Origin: Tenacibaculum sp. 1_MG-2023
GTDB lineage: Bacteria > Bacteroidota > Bacteroidia > Flavobacteriales > Flavobacteriaceae
DNA length: 64,000 nucleotides
Assembly (NCBI RefSeq): GCF_030547425.1
Contig: NZ_JAUORH010000003.1
Location: forward strand, 1-64,000
Reading direction: 5' to 3'
Shown here: one piece after another, positions 27,447 to 35,294 of the stretch
How positions within the stretch are numbered: the first letter of the stretch is position 1
Layout: the number at the start of each line of letters is the position of its first letter
Notes under the pieces: generated by a model
What the model was told of the DNA's origin: nothing
The model's input: the letters and a program-made list of their open reading frames with translations, nothing else
The model's database searches: none
Translations under genes and position numbers: made by a program

Positions 27447-27454
27447 CAAATATA
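27447..27454 (-). promoter_or_regulatory. candidate -7 box (TATATTTG) for the esterase-fold gene
   Basis: TATATTTG on the minus strand matches TAnnTTTG and lies 22 bp before the ATG. Confidence 0.45.
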
Positions 27455-27478
27455 GAAAAGAAAATAAAGTTATTATGT

Positions 27479-27486
27479 TATTTTTG
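27479..27486 (+). promoter_or_regulatory. candidate -7 box (TATTTTTG) for menB
   Basis: TATTTTTG matches TAnnTTTG and lies 31 bp before the menB ATG, back-to-back with the esterase-gene promoter. Confidence 0.5.
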
Positions 27487-27517
27487 TACAACTAAATAAC
27501 GACAATATTTTAAAATT

Positions 27518-28357
27518 ATGATACAGCCAGACTGGAAAGTTGCCAAGGAGTACGAAGATATTACTTATAAAAAGTCACACAACGTTGCGAGAATAGCATT
27601 TAACAGACCAAATGTACGTAATGCATTTCGACCAAAAACTACTTCTGAGTTATTAAATGCATTCCAAGATGCGCATGAAGACACCAATATTGGAGTTGTG
27701 TTATTGTCGGCAGAAGGACCATCAACTAAAGATGGAGTTTGGAGTTTTTGTTCTGGAGGAGATCAAAATGCACGTGGACATCAAGGATACGTTGGAGAAG
27801 ACGGGTATCACCGTTTGAATATTTTAGAAGTACAACGTTTAATACGTTTTATGCCAAAGGCAGTGATTTGTGTAGTTCCAGGTTGGGCAGTAGGTGGAGG
27901 ACACAGTTTACATGTAACTTGTGATTTAACGTTAGCGAGTAAAGAACATGCTATTTTTAAACAAACAGATGCCGATGTAACTTCGTTTGATGCAGGTTAC
28001 GGTTCAGCATATTTAGCTAAAATGGTAGGACAAAAGAAAGCACGTGAAATCTTTTTTTTAGGAAGGAATTATTCAGCGCAAGAAGCGTATGAAATGGGAA
28101 TGGTAAATGCCGTAATTCCTCATGACGAGTTAGAGCAAACAGCTTTTGATTGGGCACAAGAAATTTTAGCAAAATCACCAACCTCAATTAAAATGCTAAA
28201 GTTTGCAATGAACTTAACGGACGACGGAATGGTAGGTCAACAAGTATTTGCAGGAGAAGTTACACGCTTAGCCTATATGACAGATGAAGCTAAAGAAGGA
28301 CGTGATGCGTTTTTAGAAAAACGTAAACCTAACTTCCCTAAAACTTGGATACCGTAA
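27518..28357 (+). CDS. menB: 1,4-dihydroxy-2-naphthoyl-CoA synthase
   Basis: MenB closes the second ring of menaquinone, converting O-succinylbenzoyl-CoA to 1,4-dihydroxy-2-naphthoyl-CoA. The 279 residues have the crotonase fold: RPNVRNAFRPKT, the CoA-site loop SFCSGGDQNARG, the oxyanion-hole WAVGGGHSLH, and the DADVTSFDAGYGSAYLAK segment specific to MenB. The end FPKTWIP is typical of the family. It belongs with menD in the same pathway. Confidence 0.96.
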   Translation: MIQPDWKVAKEYEDITYKKSHNVARIAFNRPNVRNAFRPKTTSELLNAFQDAHEDTNIGVVLLSAEGPSTKDGVWSFCSGGDQNARGHQGYVGEDGYHRLNILEVQRLIRFMPKAVICVVPGWAVGGGHSLHVTCDLTLASKEHAIFKQTDADVTSFDAGYGSAYLAKMVGQKKAREIFFLGRNYSAQEAYEMGMVNAVIPHDELEQTAFDWAQEILAKSPTSIKMLKFAMNLTDDGMVGQQVFAGEVTRLAYMTDEAKEGRDAFLEKRKPNFPKTWIP

Positions 28358-28376
28358 CTGATTGATAATTTTAAAA

Positions 28377-28437
28377 ATTATGAATTACGAGTTGAAGATT
28401 TTTTAATTCGTAATTCTAAAATCATAATTCGTAATTG
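28377..28437 (+). repeat. AATTCGTAATT-type repeat between menB and the FAH gene
   Basis: The 85-bp gap after menB contains ATTATGAATTACGA, then its complement-like TTAATTCGTAATTCT, then ATCATAATTCGTAATT. These are nested inverted copies of TAATTCGTAATT/AATTACGAATTA, a simple AT-rich repeat form found widely between flavobacterial genes. It could fold into a hairpin in the transcript. Confidence 0.6.
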
Positions 28438-28442
28438 AAGAA

Positions 28443-29051
28443 ATGAAAATAATTTGCATAGGGCGTAATTACGCAAAACATATAGAAGAATTAGCAAATG
28501 AAAGACCAGAAAACCCAGTGGTTTTCTTAAAACCAGATTCAGCTATTCTTCCTAAAAAAATGCCATTTTTTATTCCACCGTTTTCAAATGATATTCATTA
28601 TGAAGTAGAGGTACTGGTAAAAATAAACAAAGTAGGAAAACATATCTCTCCAAAATTTGCACATAAGTATTATGGCACTGTTGGATTGGGAATTGATTTT
28701 ACAGCACGTGATGTACAGGCACAGTGTAAAGAGAAAGGATTACCATGGGAAAAAGCAAAAGCTTTTGATGGTAGTGCTGTTGTGGGAGAGTTTTTTCCTA
28801 AAGAAGAGTTTAACTTAGAAAACTTATCATTTCAATTACAGAAGAATGATGAGGTGGTGCAAGATGGAAATACATCTAGTATGTTGTGGAAAATTGATGA
28901 GTTGATTAGTTATGTGTCACAATATTTTACCTTAAAAAAAGGAGATATTATTTTTACAGGAACGCCAGCAGGAGTTGGTAAAGTAGCAGGAAATGACATT
29001 TTAACAGGAACTATTGAAGGAAAGCAAGCTTTTCAAATAAAAGTAAAATAA
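28443..29051 (+). CDS. fumarylacetoacetate hydrolase-family protein (acylpyruvase-like)
   Basis: The 202-residue protein is a short FAH-domain enzyme. Motifs include FLKPDSAILP, the metal ligands in HYEVEVLVKI, DFTARDVQAQCKEKGLPWE, AKAFDGSAVVGEF and the closing TGTPAGVGKV. Members hydrolyse acylpyruvates such as fumarylpyruvate or decarboxylate oxaloacetate; the exact substrate here is not known. It lies between menB and cinA on the same strand, but a repeat and a terminator separate it from both. Confidence 0.88.
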   Translation: MKIICIGRNYAKHIEELANERPENPVVFLKPDSAILPKKMPFFIPPFSNDIHYEVEVLVKINKVGKHISPKFAHKYYGTVGLGIDFTARDVQAQCKEKGLPWEKAKAFDGSAVVGEFFPKEEFNLENLSFQLQKNDEVVQDGNTSSMLWKIDELISYVSQYFTLKKGDIIFTGTPAGVGKVAGNDILTGTIEGKQAFQIKVK

Positions 29052-29056
29052 AATAT

Positions 29057-29082
29057 ATCCCGCTTCGGCGGGATTCTTTTTT
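29057..29082 (+). terminator. intrinsic terminator with TTCG tetraloop
   Basis: ATCCCGC and GCGGGAT pair around a TTCG tetraloop and a T run follows, directly after the FAH gene. Confidence 0.85.
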
Positions 29083-29092
29083 AGATATATAC

Positions 29093-30337
29093 ATGAATGC
29101 AGAAATTATTACGATAGGAGATGAAATTCTTATCGGACAAATTGTAGACACCAATTCACAATGGATTGGTCAAGAACTCAATAAAATAGGAGTTTCAGTT
29201 TACCAAATATCGTCAATACAAGATGAAGAACAACATATTTTAAATGCGTTAAAAGAAGCAGAAAGTAGAGCTGACATTGTTATTATTACTGGAGGATTAG
29301 GACCTACCAAAGATGATATCACCAAAAAAACGATTGCAACATACTTTAAAGATGAAAAGATAGTTGAATATCCCGAAGTTATTGATAACATTAAATATCT
29401 ATTCAAAAAAGTGAATCATCCATTTAACGAAATTCAACGATATCAAGCGCAGCTTCCTTCCAAAGCAACTTTATTAATGAACCGTTTAGGAACAGCACCG
29501 GGAATGTGGTTTTATGAAAATAATACGGTTTTTGTATCACTTCCAGGAGTTCCCTATGAAATGAAAGGATTGATGAAGTATGACGTACTTCCAAAGCTTC
29601 AATCTACTTTTAAATTACCGTTCATATTACATAGAACCATTATGACGGTTGGTACAGGGGAAACAATTATTGCTGAAAGAATTTCCGACTGGGAAGATAA
29701 TTTACCTAATTTTATAAAGTTAGCATATTTGCCGTCTTATGGAAGTGTACGTTTGCGATTATCAGCTAAAGGAAATGATGAAAAACTGCTAGTGCAAGAA
29801 ATGGAAAAGCAAGTTACTGAACTATACACTTTAATTCCAGAAATTATCGTTGGAGACGATAATGAAACATCATTAGAAAAAGAAGTAGGTAAGCTGTTAA
29901 AACAGTATGGAAAAACTGTTGCCACTGCAGAAAGTTTAACAGGAGGTAAAATAGCATCAACTATCGTTACTGTTCCAGGAGCATCATCATATTTTAAGGG
30001 CGGTTTTGTTACGTATACAGCAGCTCTAAAGCAACAGTTATTGGGTGTTTCTAAAGAAACAATTGATGAGTTTACAGTAGTAAGTAAAGAAGTAGCTTCA
30101 GCAATGGCAAAAGGGTGTTTAGAGAAACTACAAACTGATTATGCTATAGCTGTAACTGGAAACGCAGGGCCAACAACTGATCACAACGATAAGAATGTAG
30201 GTCTAGTGTATATCGCTATTGCTACTAAGGATGGAGTAGAGGTTTATGAATTTAATTTTGGACAACCAAGGGAAAAGGTTATTAATAGAACTGTAACTAA
30301 ATCTTTAGAACTTTTACAGGCTACTATATTAAAATAA
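29093..30337 (+). CDS. cinA: CinA-like protein (NMN deamidase / ADP-ribose pyrophosphatase)
   Basis: The 414 residues contain an N-terminal MoCF/COG1058 domain (MNAEIITIGDEILIGQIVDT, IITGGLGPTKDD, LPGVPYEMKGLM) and a C-terminal CinA domain (ATAESLTGGKIAST, TVPGASSYFKGG, AVTGNAGPTTD). The C-terminal domain deamidates nicotinamide mononucleotide in NAD recycling; the N-terminal one hydrolyses ADP-ribose. The length is normal. It starts 10 bp after the terminator, so a promoter within or overlapping that region is expected, but no clear box is seen. Confidence 0.95.
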   Translation: MNAEIITIGDEILIGQIVDTNSQWIGQELNKIGVSVYQISSIQDEEQHILNALKEAESRADIVIITGGLGPTKDDITKKTIATYFKDEKIVEYPEVIDNIKYLFKKVNHPFNEIQRYQAQLPSKATLLMNRLGTAPGMWFYENNTVFVSLPGVPYEMKGLMKYDVLPKLQSTFKLPFILHRTIMTVGTGETIIAERISDWEDNLPNFIKLAYLPSYGSVRLRLSAKGNDEKLLVQEMEKQVTELYTLIPEIIVGDDNETSLEKEVGKLLKQYGKTVATAESLTGGKIASTIVTVPGASSYFKGGFVTYTAALKQQLLGVSKETIDEFTVVSKEVASAMAKGCLEKLQTDYAIAVTGNAGPTTDHNDKNVGLVYIAIATKDGVEVYEFNFGQPREKVINRTVTKSLELLQATILK

Positions 30338-30432
30338 TTAGTATTTTTGCCGCCGTTACGCTTCCGAATAGGTTAGATGCTGAACCTAGTTTTGAAAAGA
30401 TTAAAATAATTAGAAATTTAATCGAGAATGTT

Positions 30433-30463
30433 TTTGTGCAATAAATTAAATTGCATAAATTTG
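30433..30463 (+). promoter_or_regulatory. promoter of the rpmB operon
   Basis: TTTG at 30433-30436 and TAAATTTG at 30456-30463 are spaced by 19 nt and fit the full Bacteroidetes consensus TTTG-N19-TAnnTTTG. The expected start gives a leader of about 30 nt before the rpmB ATG at 30502. A second TAnnTTTG match (TATTTTTG, 30342-30349) lies further upstream. Confidence 0.75.
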
Positions 30464-30501
30464 CACCTCGTTTAGAAATAACACTAAAAACTGTCAAGAA
30501 G

Positions 30502-30741
30502 ATGTCTAGAGTTTGTGAATTAACAGGAAAAAAAGCGATGGTAGGTAATAATGTATCTCACGCTTTAAATAGAACTAAAAGAAGGTTTAACGCTAATTTA
30601 ATGAATAAGCGTTTCTATATTCCAGAAGAAGATAAATGGGTAACTTTAAAAGTATCTGCTTCTGCATTAAAAAATATTAATAAAAAAGGAATCTCTGCGG
30701 TTATTAAAGAAGCTAGAGAAAAAGGTTTCTTAACTAAATAA
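30502..30741 (+). CDS. rpmB: 50S ribosomal protein L28
   Basis: The 79-residue protein starts MSRVCELTGKKAMVGNNVSH and contains NRTKRRFNANLMNKRF, typical of L28. The frame is open to 30451, but the family start and the promoter position fix ATG 30502. It leads the rpmB-rpmG-DUF4295-ftsY cluster. Confidence 0.97.
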   Translation: MSRVCELTGKKAMVGNNVSHALNRTKRRFNANLMNKRFYIPEEDKWVTLKVSASALKNINKKGISAVIKEAREKGFLTK

Positions 30742-30768
30742 TTCCTTACTAGATAAAATTTTAGAGAG

Positions 30769-30951
30769 ATGGCAAAAAAAGGAAACAGAGTTCAAGTAAT
30801 TTTAGAGTGCACTGAGCACAAAGCTTCTGGTAAACCAGGAACTTCTCGTTATATTACAACAAAGAACAAAAAGAATACTCCTGATAGAATGGAATTAAAG
30901 AAATTTAATCCAATCTTAAAGAAAATGACAGTTCATAAAGAAATTAAATAA
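30769..30951 (+). CDS. rpmG: 50S ribosomal protein L33
   Basis: The 60-residue protein matches L33: [38 protein letters not shown]. The four zinc-ribbon cysteines are not all kept (one Cys is visible), so this is the zinc-free form. It follows rpmB by 27 bp. Confidence 0.97.
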   Translation: MAKKGNRVQVILECTEHKASGKPGTSRYITTKNKKNTPDRMELKKFNPILKKMTVHKEIK

Positions 30952-30979
30952 TAAGCTACGGCGTAAACTTTAATATAAA

Positions 30980-31132
30980 ATGGCAAAGAAATCAGTAGCA
31001 TCGTTACAAACAGGTTCGAAAAGATTAACCAAGGCTATCAAAATGGTAAAGTCTCCTAAATCTGGAGCTTACACTTTTGTTGAAGCTATTATGGATCCAG
31101 CACAAGTAAACGACTTTATAGCAAAAAAGTAA
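30980..31132 (+). CDS. DUF4295 small basic protein
   Basis: This 50-residue gene starts MAKKSVASLQTGSKRLTKAI and ends PAQVNDFIAKK. It matches the DUF4295 family, found in Bacteroidetes in the same place behind rpmB and rpmG. It is lysine-rich (strongly basic), so it probably binds the ribosome or rRNA; that is inference from context and charge. It follows rpmG by 28 bp. Confidence 0.9.
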   Translation: MAKKSVASLQTGSKRLTKAIKMVKSPKSGAYTFVEAIMDPAQVNDFIAKK

Positions 31133-31152
31133 TTCTTGTATACAGTTTAAAG

Positions 31153-31185
31153 AAAAGCTACTTTCATCAGAGAGTAGCTTTTTTT
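31153..31185 (+). terminator. intrinsic terminator after DUF4295
   Basis: AAAAGCTACT pairs with AGTAGCTTTT around a ten-base loop and a T run follows. It separates the ribosomal genes from ftsY. Confidence 0.8.
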
Positions 31186-31211
31186 ATGTATTAAAAATCT
31201 GTATTTTTGAA

Positions 31212-31285
31212 CGTTACCCTTCGGGTCGGGCTTTTCGCTATATCTTTTTCTTCAAAAAAAGGATGCCGAGATAATCCCTAACGCG
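31212..31285 (+). repeat. dispersed flavobacterial repeat between DUF4295 and ftsY
   Basis: The sequence from CGTTACCCTTCGGGTCGGGC through TTTTCGCTATATC, a hairpin of poly-T and poly-A (ATCTTTTT/AAAAAAAGGAT), to ATCCCTAACGCG matches a repeat form I recognise from intergenic regions of many flavobacteria. Its ends (CGTTA...TAACGCG) are complementary. No gene is in it. Recognition is from memory, so copy number must be checked. Confidence 0.6.
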
Positions 31286-31369
31286 AATTGTAATTGTACA
31301 ATGACAATTTGACCGTATCAAAAATTTGGTATAGTTTTTAACCTATATAAGCGATTATAAAATTTAAGA

Positions 31370-32323
31370 ATGAGTTTTTTTAAAAAAATCTTCTCGAAAG
31401 AGAAAAAAGAAACCTTAGACAAGGGATTAGAAAAAACCAAATCAAGTTTTTTCTCTAAATTATCAAAAGCAGTTGCAGGTAAAGCAAAGGTTGACGATGA
31501 TGTGCTAGATAATTTAGAAGAAGTATTGGTGTCGTCTGATGTAGGAGTTGAAACTACCCTAAAAATTATTGATAGAATTGAAGATCGTGTATCTCGTGAT
31601 AAGTATTTAGGAACTGAAGAATTAAACCAAATCTTACGTGAAGAAATTGCAGGTTTATTATCAGAAACGAATACAGGAGATGAAACTGATTTTACGATTC
31701 CTGCTAATAAAAAACCATATGTGTTAATGGTAGTAGGAGTGAATGGAGTAGGAAAAACAACTACGATTGGGAAGTTAGCCTCACAATTCAAAAAGAAAGG
31801 TTTAAAAGTGGTGCTAGGAGCAGCTGATACTTTTAGAGCAGCAGCGATAGACCAACTACAAGTTTGGGCTGACAGAACAGATGTACCTATCATACGGCAA
31901 GATATGGGATCAGACCCTGCTTCCGTAGCTTTTGATACTGTAAAATCAGGGGTTAATCAAGATGCTGATGTAATTATCATAGATACAGCAGGACGTTTAC
32001 ATAACAAGGTTAATTTAATGAATGAGTTGACAAAAATTAAACGTGTAATGCAAAAAGTAATTCCAGATGCTCCACACGATGTATTATTAGTGTTAGATGG
32101 CTCTACTGGTCAAAATGCATTTGAACAAGCAAAACAATTTACCAAAGCAACAGAAGTAACATCGTTAGCAGTAACTAAATTAGATGGTACTGCAAAAGGG
32201 GGAGTAGTAATTGGTATTTCAGATCAATTCCAAATTCCTGTAAAATATATTGGAGTAGGAGAAGGTATCGACGACTTGCAAGTATTTAACAAACACGAAT
32301 TTGTAGACTCGTTTTTTAAATAA
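31370..32323 (+). CDS. ftsY: signal recognition particle receptor FtsY
   Basis: FtsY is the membrane-associated receptor that binds SRP and delivers ribosomes to SecYEG. The 317 residues hold the N domain (about 25-105) and the GTPase G domain with GVNGVGKTTT (123-132), DTFRAAAIDQL, IDTAGR, TKLDGTAKGG and GVGEGIDDL. It lacks the long acidic A domain of enterobacteria, as expected in this phylum. It ends the ribosomal block and is followed by a terminator. Confidence 0.97.
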   Translation: MSFFKKIFSKEKKETLDKGLEKTKSSFFSKLSKAVAGKAKVDDDVLDNLEEVLVSSDVGVETTLKIIDRIEDRVSRDKYLGTEELNQILREEIAGLLSETNTGDETDFTIPANKKPYVLMVVGVNGVGKTTTIGKLASQFKKKGLKVVLGAADTFRAAAIDQLQVWADRTDVPIIRQDMGSDPASVAFDTVKSGVNQDADVIIIDTAGRLHNKVNLMNELTKIKRVMQKVIPDAPHDVLLVLDGSTGQNAFEQAKQFTKATEVTSLAVTKLDGTAKGGVVIGISDQFQIPVKYIGVGEGIDDLQVFNKHEFVDSFFK

Positions 32324-32357
32324 TATCTTTTTACTGTGAAAGAATATATAACAAAGT

Positions 32358-32384
32358 AAAAACTCCCAATTTGGGAGTTTTTTT
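32358..32384. terminator. bidirectional intrinsic terminator between ftsY and the nitroreductase gene
   Basis: AAAAACTCCCA and TGGGAGTTTTT pair around a three-base loop between two convergent genes, with T runs on both strands. Confidence 0.85.
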
Positions 32385-32387
32385 ATT

Positions 32388-32987
32388 TTAAATTGTTTTA
32401 ATAACCTTGTTAAATACTAATCTTGATTTTGGTTTTCTATCTGGTTGATTAAAATCTTCGTTATCTCTATAGCCTATAGCTACAGCAACAAGGGTTGCAT
32501 AACCTTCGTTATTCAAAATTTTGTCATAATTTTCGGGTTCAATACCTTCCATTGGAGTAGCATCAATTCCCATTTCTGCACACGCACTTAAAAAAACACC
32601 TAAAGCTAAATAAACTTGTCTGTCAAACCAAGCTTTAATCTCTTCTTCAGGTTTTGGCTTTATAAATTCTTTATAATAACCGACAGCTCCTTCAGGTAGT
32701 TCTTCTTCAATTTGTTTTTCAAATAATTCAATATCATTAATTCGGTTGAACACTACAACAGTATCACTCTCAAGAACTTTACTTGTGTTTAACCAAGATA
32801 CTTCTGAAAGGCGTTGTTTAGTATCAGCATCAGAAACAAAAGTAAATTTCCAAGGCTGACTGTTTATTGATGAAGGGCTTAATTGTAATACCTGTTGTAA
32901 TTCTTTAATTTTTTTAGATTCAATTTTTTTTGAAGCATTGTATTTTTTGGTAGTATAACGTTGCTGCATTGATGATATAAAGCTCAT
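32388..32987 (-). CDS. nitroreductase-family NAD(P)H oxidoreductase
   Basis: The 199-residue protein is an FMN-dependent nitroreductase of the NfsB/YdgI type: YTTKKYNASKK, LSPSSINSQPWKFTFV for FMN phosphate binding, FDRQVYLALGVFLSACAEMG and ATPMEGIEPENY near the active site. Members reduce nitro compounds and quinones. It is divergent from an HxlR regulator with several repeated ATAGTAT motifs between them, which suggests that the regulator controls it in response to an electrophile. Confidence 0.92.
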   Translation of the reverse strand: MSFISSMQQRYTTKKYNASKKIESKKIKELQQVLQLSPSSINSQPWKFTFVSDADTKQRLSEVSWLNTSKVLESDTVVVFNRINDIELFEKQIEEELPEGAVGYYKEFIKPKPEEEIKAWFDRQVYLALGVFLSACAEMGIDATPMEGIEPENYDKILNNEGYATLVAVAIGYRDNEDFNQPDRKPKSRLVFNKVIKTI

Positions 32988-33024
32988 ATTCTATTTTTTA
33001 ATTAAACTATAAATATTATAGTAT

Positions 33025-33032
33025 CAAAAGTA
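33025..33032 (-). promoter_or_regulatory. candidate -7 box (TACTTTTG) for the nitroreductase gene
   Basis: TACTTTTG on the minus strand matches TAnnTTTG, 38 bp before the ATG. Confidence 0.45.
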
Positions 33033-33044
33033 ATTATAGTATTT

Positions 33045-33052
33045 TATCTTTG
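33045..33052 (+). promoter_or_regulatory. candidate -7 box (TATCTTTG) for the HxlR gene
   Basis: TATCTTTG matches TAnnTTTG, 30 bp before the ATG at 33083. Confidence 0.5.
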
Positions 33053-33082
33053 CAATAACGGTCAAAAAGGATAGTATAAATT

Positions 33083-33439
33083 ATGGACAGACAAACATCT
33101 AAAACATTTACATTTAAAGGGAAAGAATTTCCTTGTTGCACTAGTCTTACTATGGGAGTAATTGGAGGGAAATGGAAAACAGTAATTCTTTTTCATTTAA
33201 TAAAAGGAACACTTCGTTACAGTGAGTTAAGAAAAGAGATTCCAATGGTTACAGAACGAACTTTAAGCTTACAGTTGAAAGCCTTGGAAGAAGATGGTGT
33301 AATTAAAAGAAAAGTGTATACATCAAAACCACCTTTAAAAGTAGAATACTCTTTAACAGATTTAGGACAAAGTTTAATTCCAATAATTCAGTCTATCGCA
33401 GACTGGGGAGATTTTGCTGTAAAAAATCATTCCAAATAA
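33083..33439 (+). CDS. HxlR-family transcriptional regulator
   Basis: The 118-residue protein is a single winged-helix domain of the HxlR/MarR-like class: LTMGVIGGKWKTVILFHLIK, RYSELRKEIPMVTERTLSLQ, LKALEEDGVIKRKVY and the tail KVEYSLTDLGQSL. Two cysteines (CC, residues 18-19) lie just before the first helix, at the place where electrophile-sensing members carry their redox cysteine. It probably represses itself and the divergent nitroreductase gene. Confidence 0.9.
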   Translation: MDRQTSKTFTFKGKEFPCCTSLTMGVIGGKWKTVILFHLIKGTLRYSELRKEIPMVTERTLSLQLKALEEDGVIKRKVYTSKPPLKVEYSLTDLGQSLIPIIQSIADWGDFAVKNHSK

Positions 33440-33550
33440 TAGTGTTTAAACATCATCAGTTATTAGAATTTAGACTGAAGGGTAGTTTTGTTATCCTAAA
33501 AGAAGCTTTTCAATTTTTATAATTACATTTGATTATCAGATACTTGGTAA

Positions 33551-35197
33551 ATGAGAAAAGCAGTTTTTTTATTAATAACAATTCTATTAATCAGCGCATG
33601 TAAGCAAACACCAGCAAAGGTGCATTTTAAGAAATACGATGAATCTTCTGAAATAGAAAAGCAACAGGAACACGAGAAAAAGAGAATGCAGTTTCAAGTA
33701 CTTCAGTCTAAATTTTTAGACTTGAATAAAGAGTTTACACCTTTTGAAAAGGAATTATCAAATTTTTCTGAAGAGCAGTATAATGAATTAAAACCATTGG
33801 TGTTAGAAAAAGATATTCCGTCTATTCAAAAGAGCATTGCAGAAAAGAAACTTAGCTACGAAAAATTAACTCTGTTTTATTTGTATAGAATTCGAAAGTT
33901 TGAAAGTGATAGTACAAAGTATTTAAACGCAATAATATCCCTAAATCCAAAGGTATTAGAAGCAGCAAGAGCAAAAGATAAAGAATCAAAAAAAGTTAGA
34001 GAATTCTCTTTGAATGGAATCCCTATTTTAATAAAAGATAATATTGATGCAAAAGGAATGATAACTACTGCAGGAGCTGTAGCCTTGCAAAACAATTCAA
34101 TTGATAAAGATGCTTTTATTGTTAAAAAGCTAAAAGAAGCTGGTGCTTTGATTTTAGGGAAAGTGAATTTAAGTGAATGGGCATATTTCTTTTGTGAAGA
34201 CTGTCCACTAGGTTACAGCGCTACAGGAGGACAAACCTTAAATCCTTATAAAAGAAAAATTTTTGAAACTGGGGGTTCTAGTTCAGGAAGTGGAGTATCA
34301 GTTGCGGCAAATTATGCAGTGGTAGCTGTAGGGACAGAAACAGCAGGATCAATAACTTCTCCATCAAGTCAAAACTCAGTAGTTGGATTAAAACCAACAA
34401 TTGGCGTTTTAAGTCGCTCAGGAATTGTTCCAATTTCAAGCACACTAGATACGCCTGGTCCGATGACGAAAAGTATTGTGGATAACGCTATTTTATTTGA
34501 AGCAATGTTAGGGAAAGATAATGAAGATAGTTCCTCTTTAAAAACTGAAGGTTTTAATTCTAAAGAATTGCTTAAAGAAAACTACACAATGAAAGGAAAA
34601 AGAATAGGAGTGTTAAAACCTATTTTAACAGATTCTATTTACAAAGAAAATATAAAAAAACTACAAGAAACTGGTGCAGAAATTATTGAGTTAACACCAC
34701 CTGAAATATCGTTTGATGGATTTTTAATACTGTTAAATATAGATATGAAACACGATTTATCTAAGTATCTATCTATTTATGGAAATAAAAAACTAACAAT
34801 AAAAGATATAGAAGATGTAGTAGTATTCAATAAAAAGGATTCAATTAAAAGAGCACCGTATGGACAACAATTATTTGAAGGAATAGTAAAGGATACTACT
34901 AACTTAACTCAATTAGAAGTAATAAAAGATAGCTTAAGTTTTAACGGGAAAAAGTTTTTAAAAGACTTAATAGAACAAAATTTAGATGCTATTGTATCAA
35001 TAAACAATTATCATTCAGGTATTGCTGCTGTAGCAAAATATCCAACTTTAACAGTTCCTATGGGGTATAAAGAGTCAGGAGAACCAATTAGTTTGACTTT
35101 TATAGGAAAACCCTTTACCGAAAAAGACCTATTACAATTAGGGTATGCATTTGAACAACTAACGAAAGCAAGAAAAATACCTGTTAATTATAAATAA
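33551..35197 (+). CDS. amidase-signature lipoprotein
   Basis: The 548-residue protein has a lipoprotein signal (MRKAVFLLITILLISAC, lipobox ISAC), a helical N-terminal region, and an amidase-signature domain from about residue 90. The catalytic Ser-cisSer-Lys set is visible: K in IPILIKDNIDAKG, the serines in GGSSSGSGVSVAANY and TETAGSITSPSS. Members hydrolyse amides, including peptide amides; GatA-type function is unlikely because of the lipid anchor. The substrate is unknown. It has its own terminator. Confidence 0.9.
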   Translation: MRKAVFLLITILLISACKQTPAKVHFKKYDESSEIEKQQEHEKKRMQFQVLQSKFLDLNKEFTPFEKELSNFSEEQYNELKPLVLEKDIPSIQKSIAEKKLSYEKLTLFYLYRIRKFESDSTKYLNAIISLNPKVLEAARAKDKESKKVREFSLNGIPILIKDNIDAKGMITTAGAVALQNNSIDKDAFIVKKLKEAGALILGKVNLSEWAYFFCEDCPLGYSATGGQTLNPYKRKIFETGGSSSGSGVSVAANYAVVAVGTETAGSITSPSSQNSVVGLKPTIGVLSRSGIVPISSTLDTPGPMTKSIVDNAILFEAMLGKDNEDSSSLKTEGFNSKELLKENYTMKGKRIGVLKPILTDSIYKENIKKLQETGAEIIELTPPEISFDGFLILLNIDMKHDLSKYLSIYGNKKLTIKDIEDVVVFNKKDSIKRAPYGQQLFEGIVKDTTNLTQLEVIKDSLSFNGKKFLKDLIEQNLDAIVSINNYHSGIAAVAKYPTLTVPMGYKESGEPISLTFIGKPFTEKDLLQLGYAFEQLTKARKIPVNYK

Positions 35198-35213
35198 TAA
35201 AAATAGATTATCA

Positions 35214-35272
35214 AGAAAAATAAATAGCACAAAAACTCCCTAAATGGGAGTTTTTGTGCTATTTATTTTTCT
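35214..35272. terminator. 27-bp perfect hairpin, bidirectional terminator
   Basis: Positions 35214-35240 and 35246-35272 are exact complements around TAAAT. The inner part is AAAAACTCCC/GGGAGTTTTT. It lies between the convergent amidase and SMP-30-like genes. The stem is much longer than usual for a terminator. Confidence 0.85.
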
Positions 35273-35294
35273 GAAGAATTTTAATTCTCCAATT

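Larger units (their letters stand above)
33006..33077. promoter_or_regulatory. repeated ATAGTAT motifs, candidate HxlR operator
   Basis: The divergent region has ACTATA-AATAT-TATAGT (33006-33022, an inverted repeat), direct copies TATAGTAT at 33017-33024 and 33035-33042 (18 nt apart), and ATAGTAT at 33071-33077. The copies flank both candidate -7 boxes, so binding would block both promoters. Confidence 0.5.

Noticed and set aside
30355..30420. Riboswitch or tRNA in the rpmB leader
   Set aside because: A small hairpin (AGGTT/AACCT) is present, but no tRNA-like or known riboswitch structure could be recognised.
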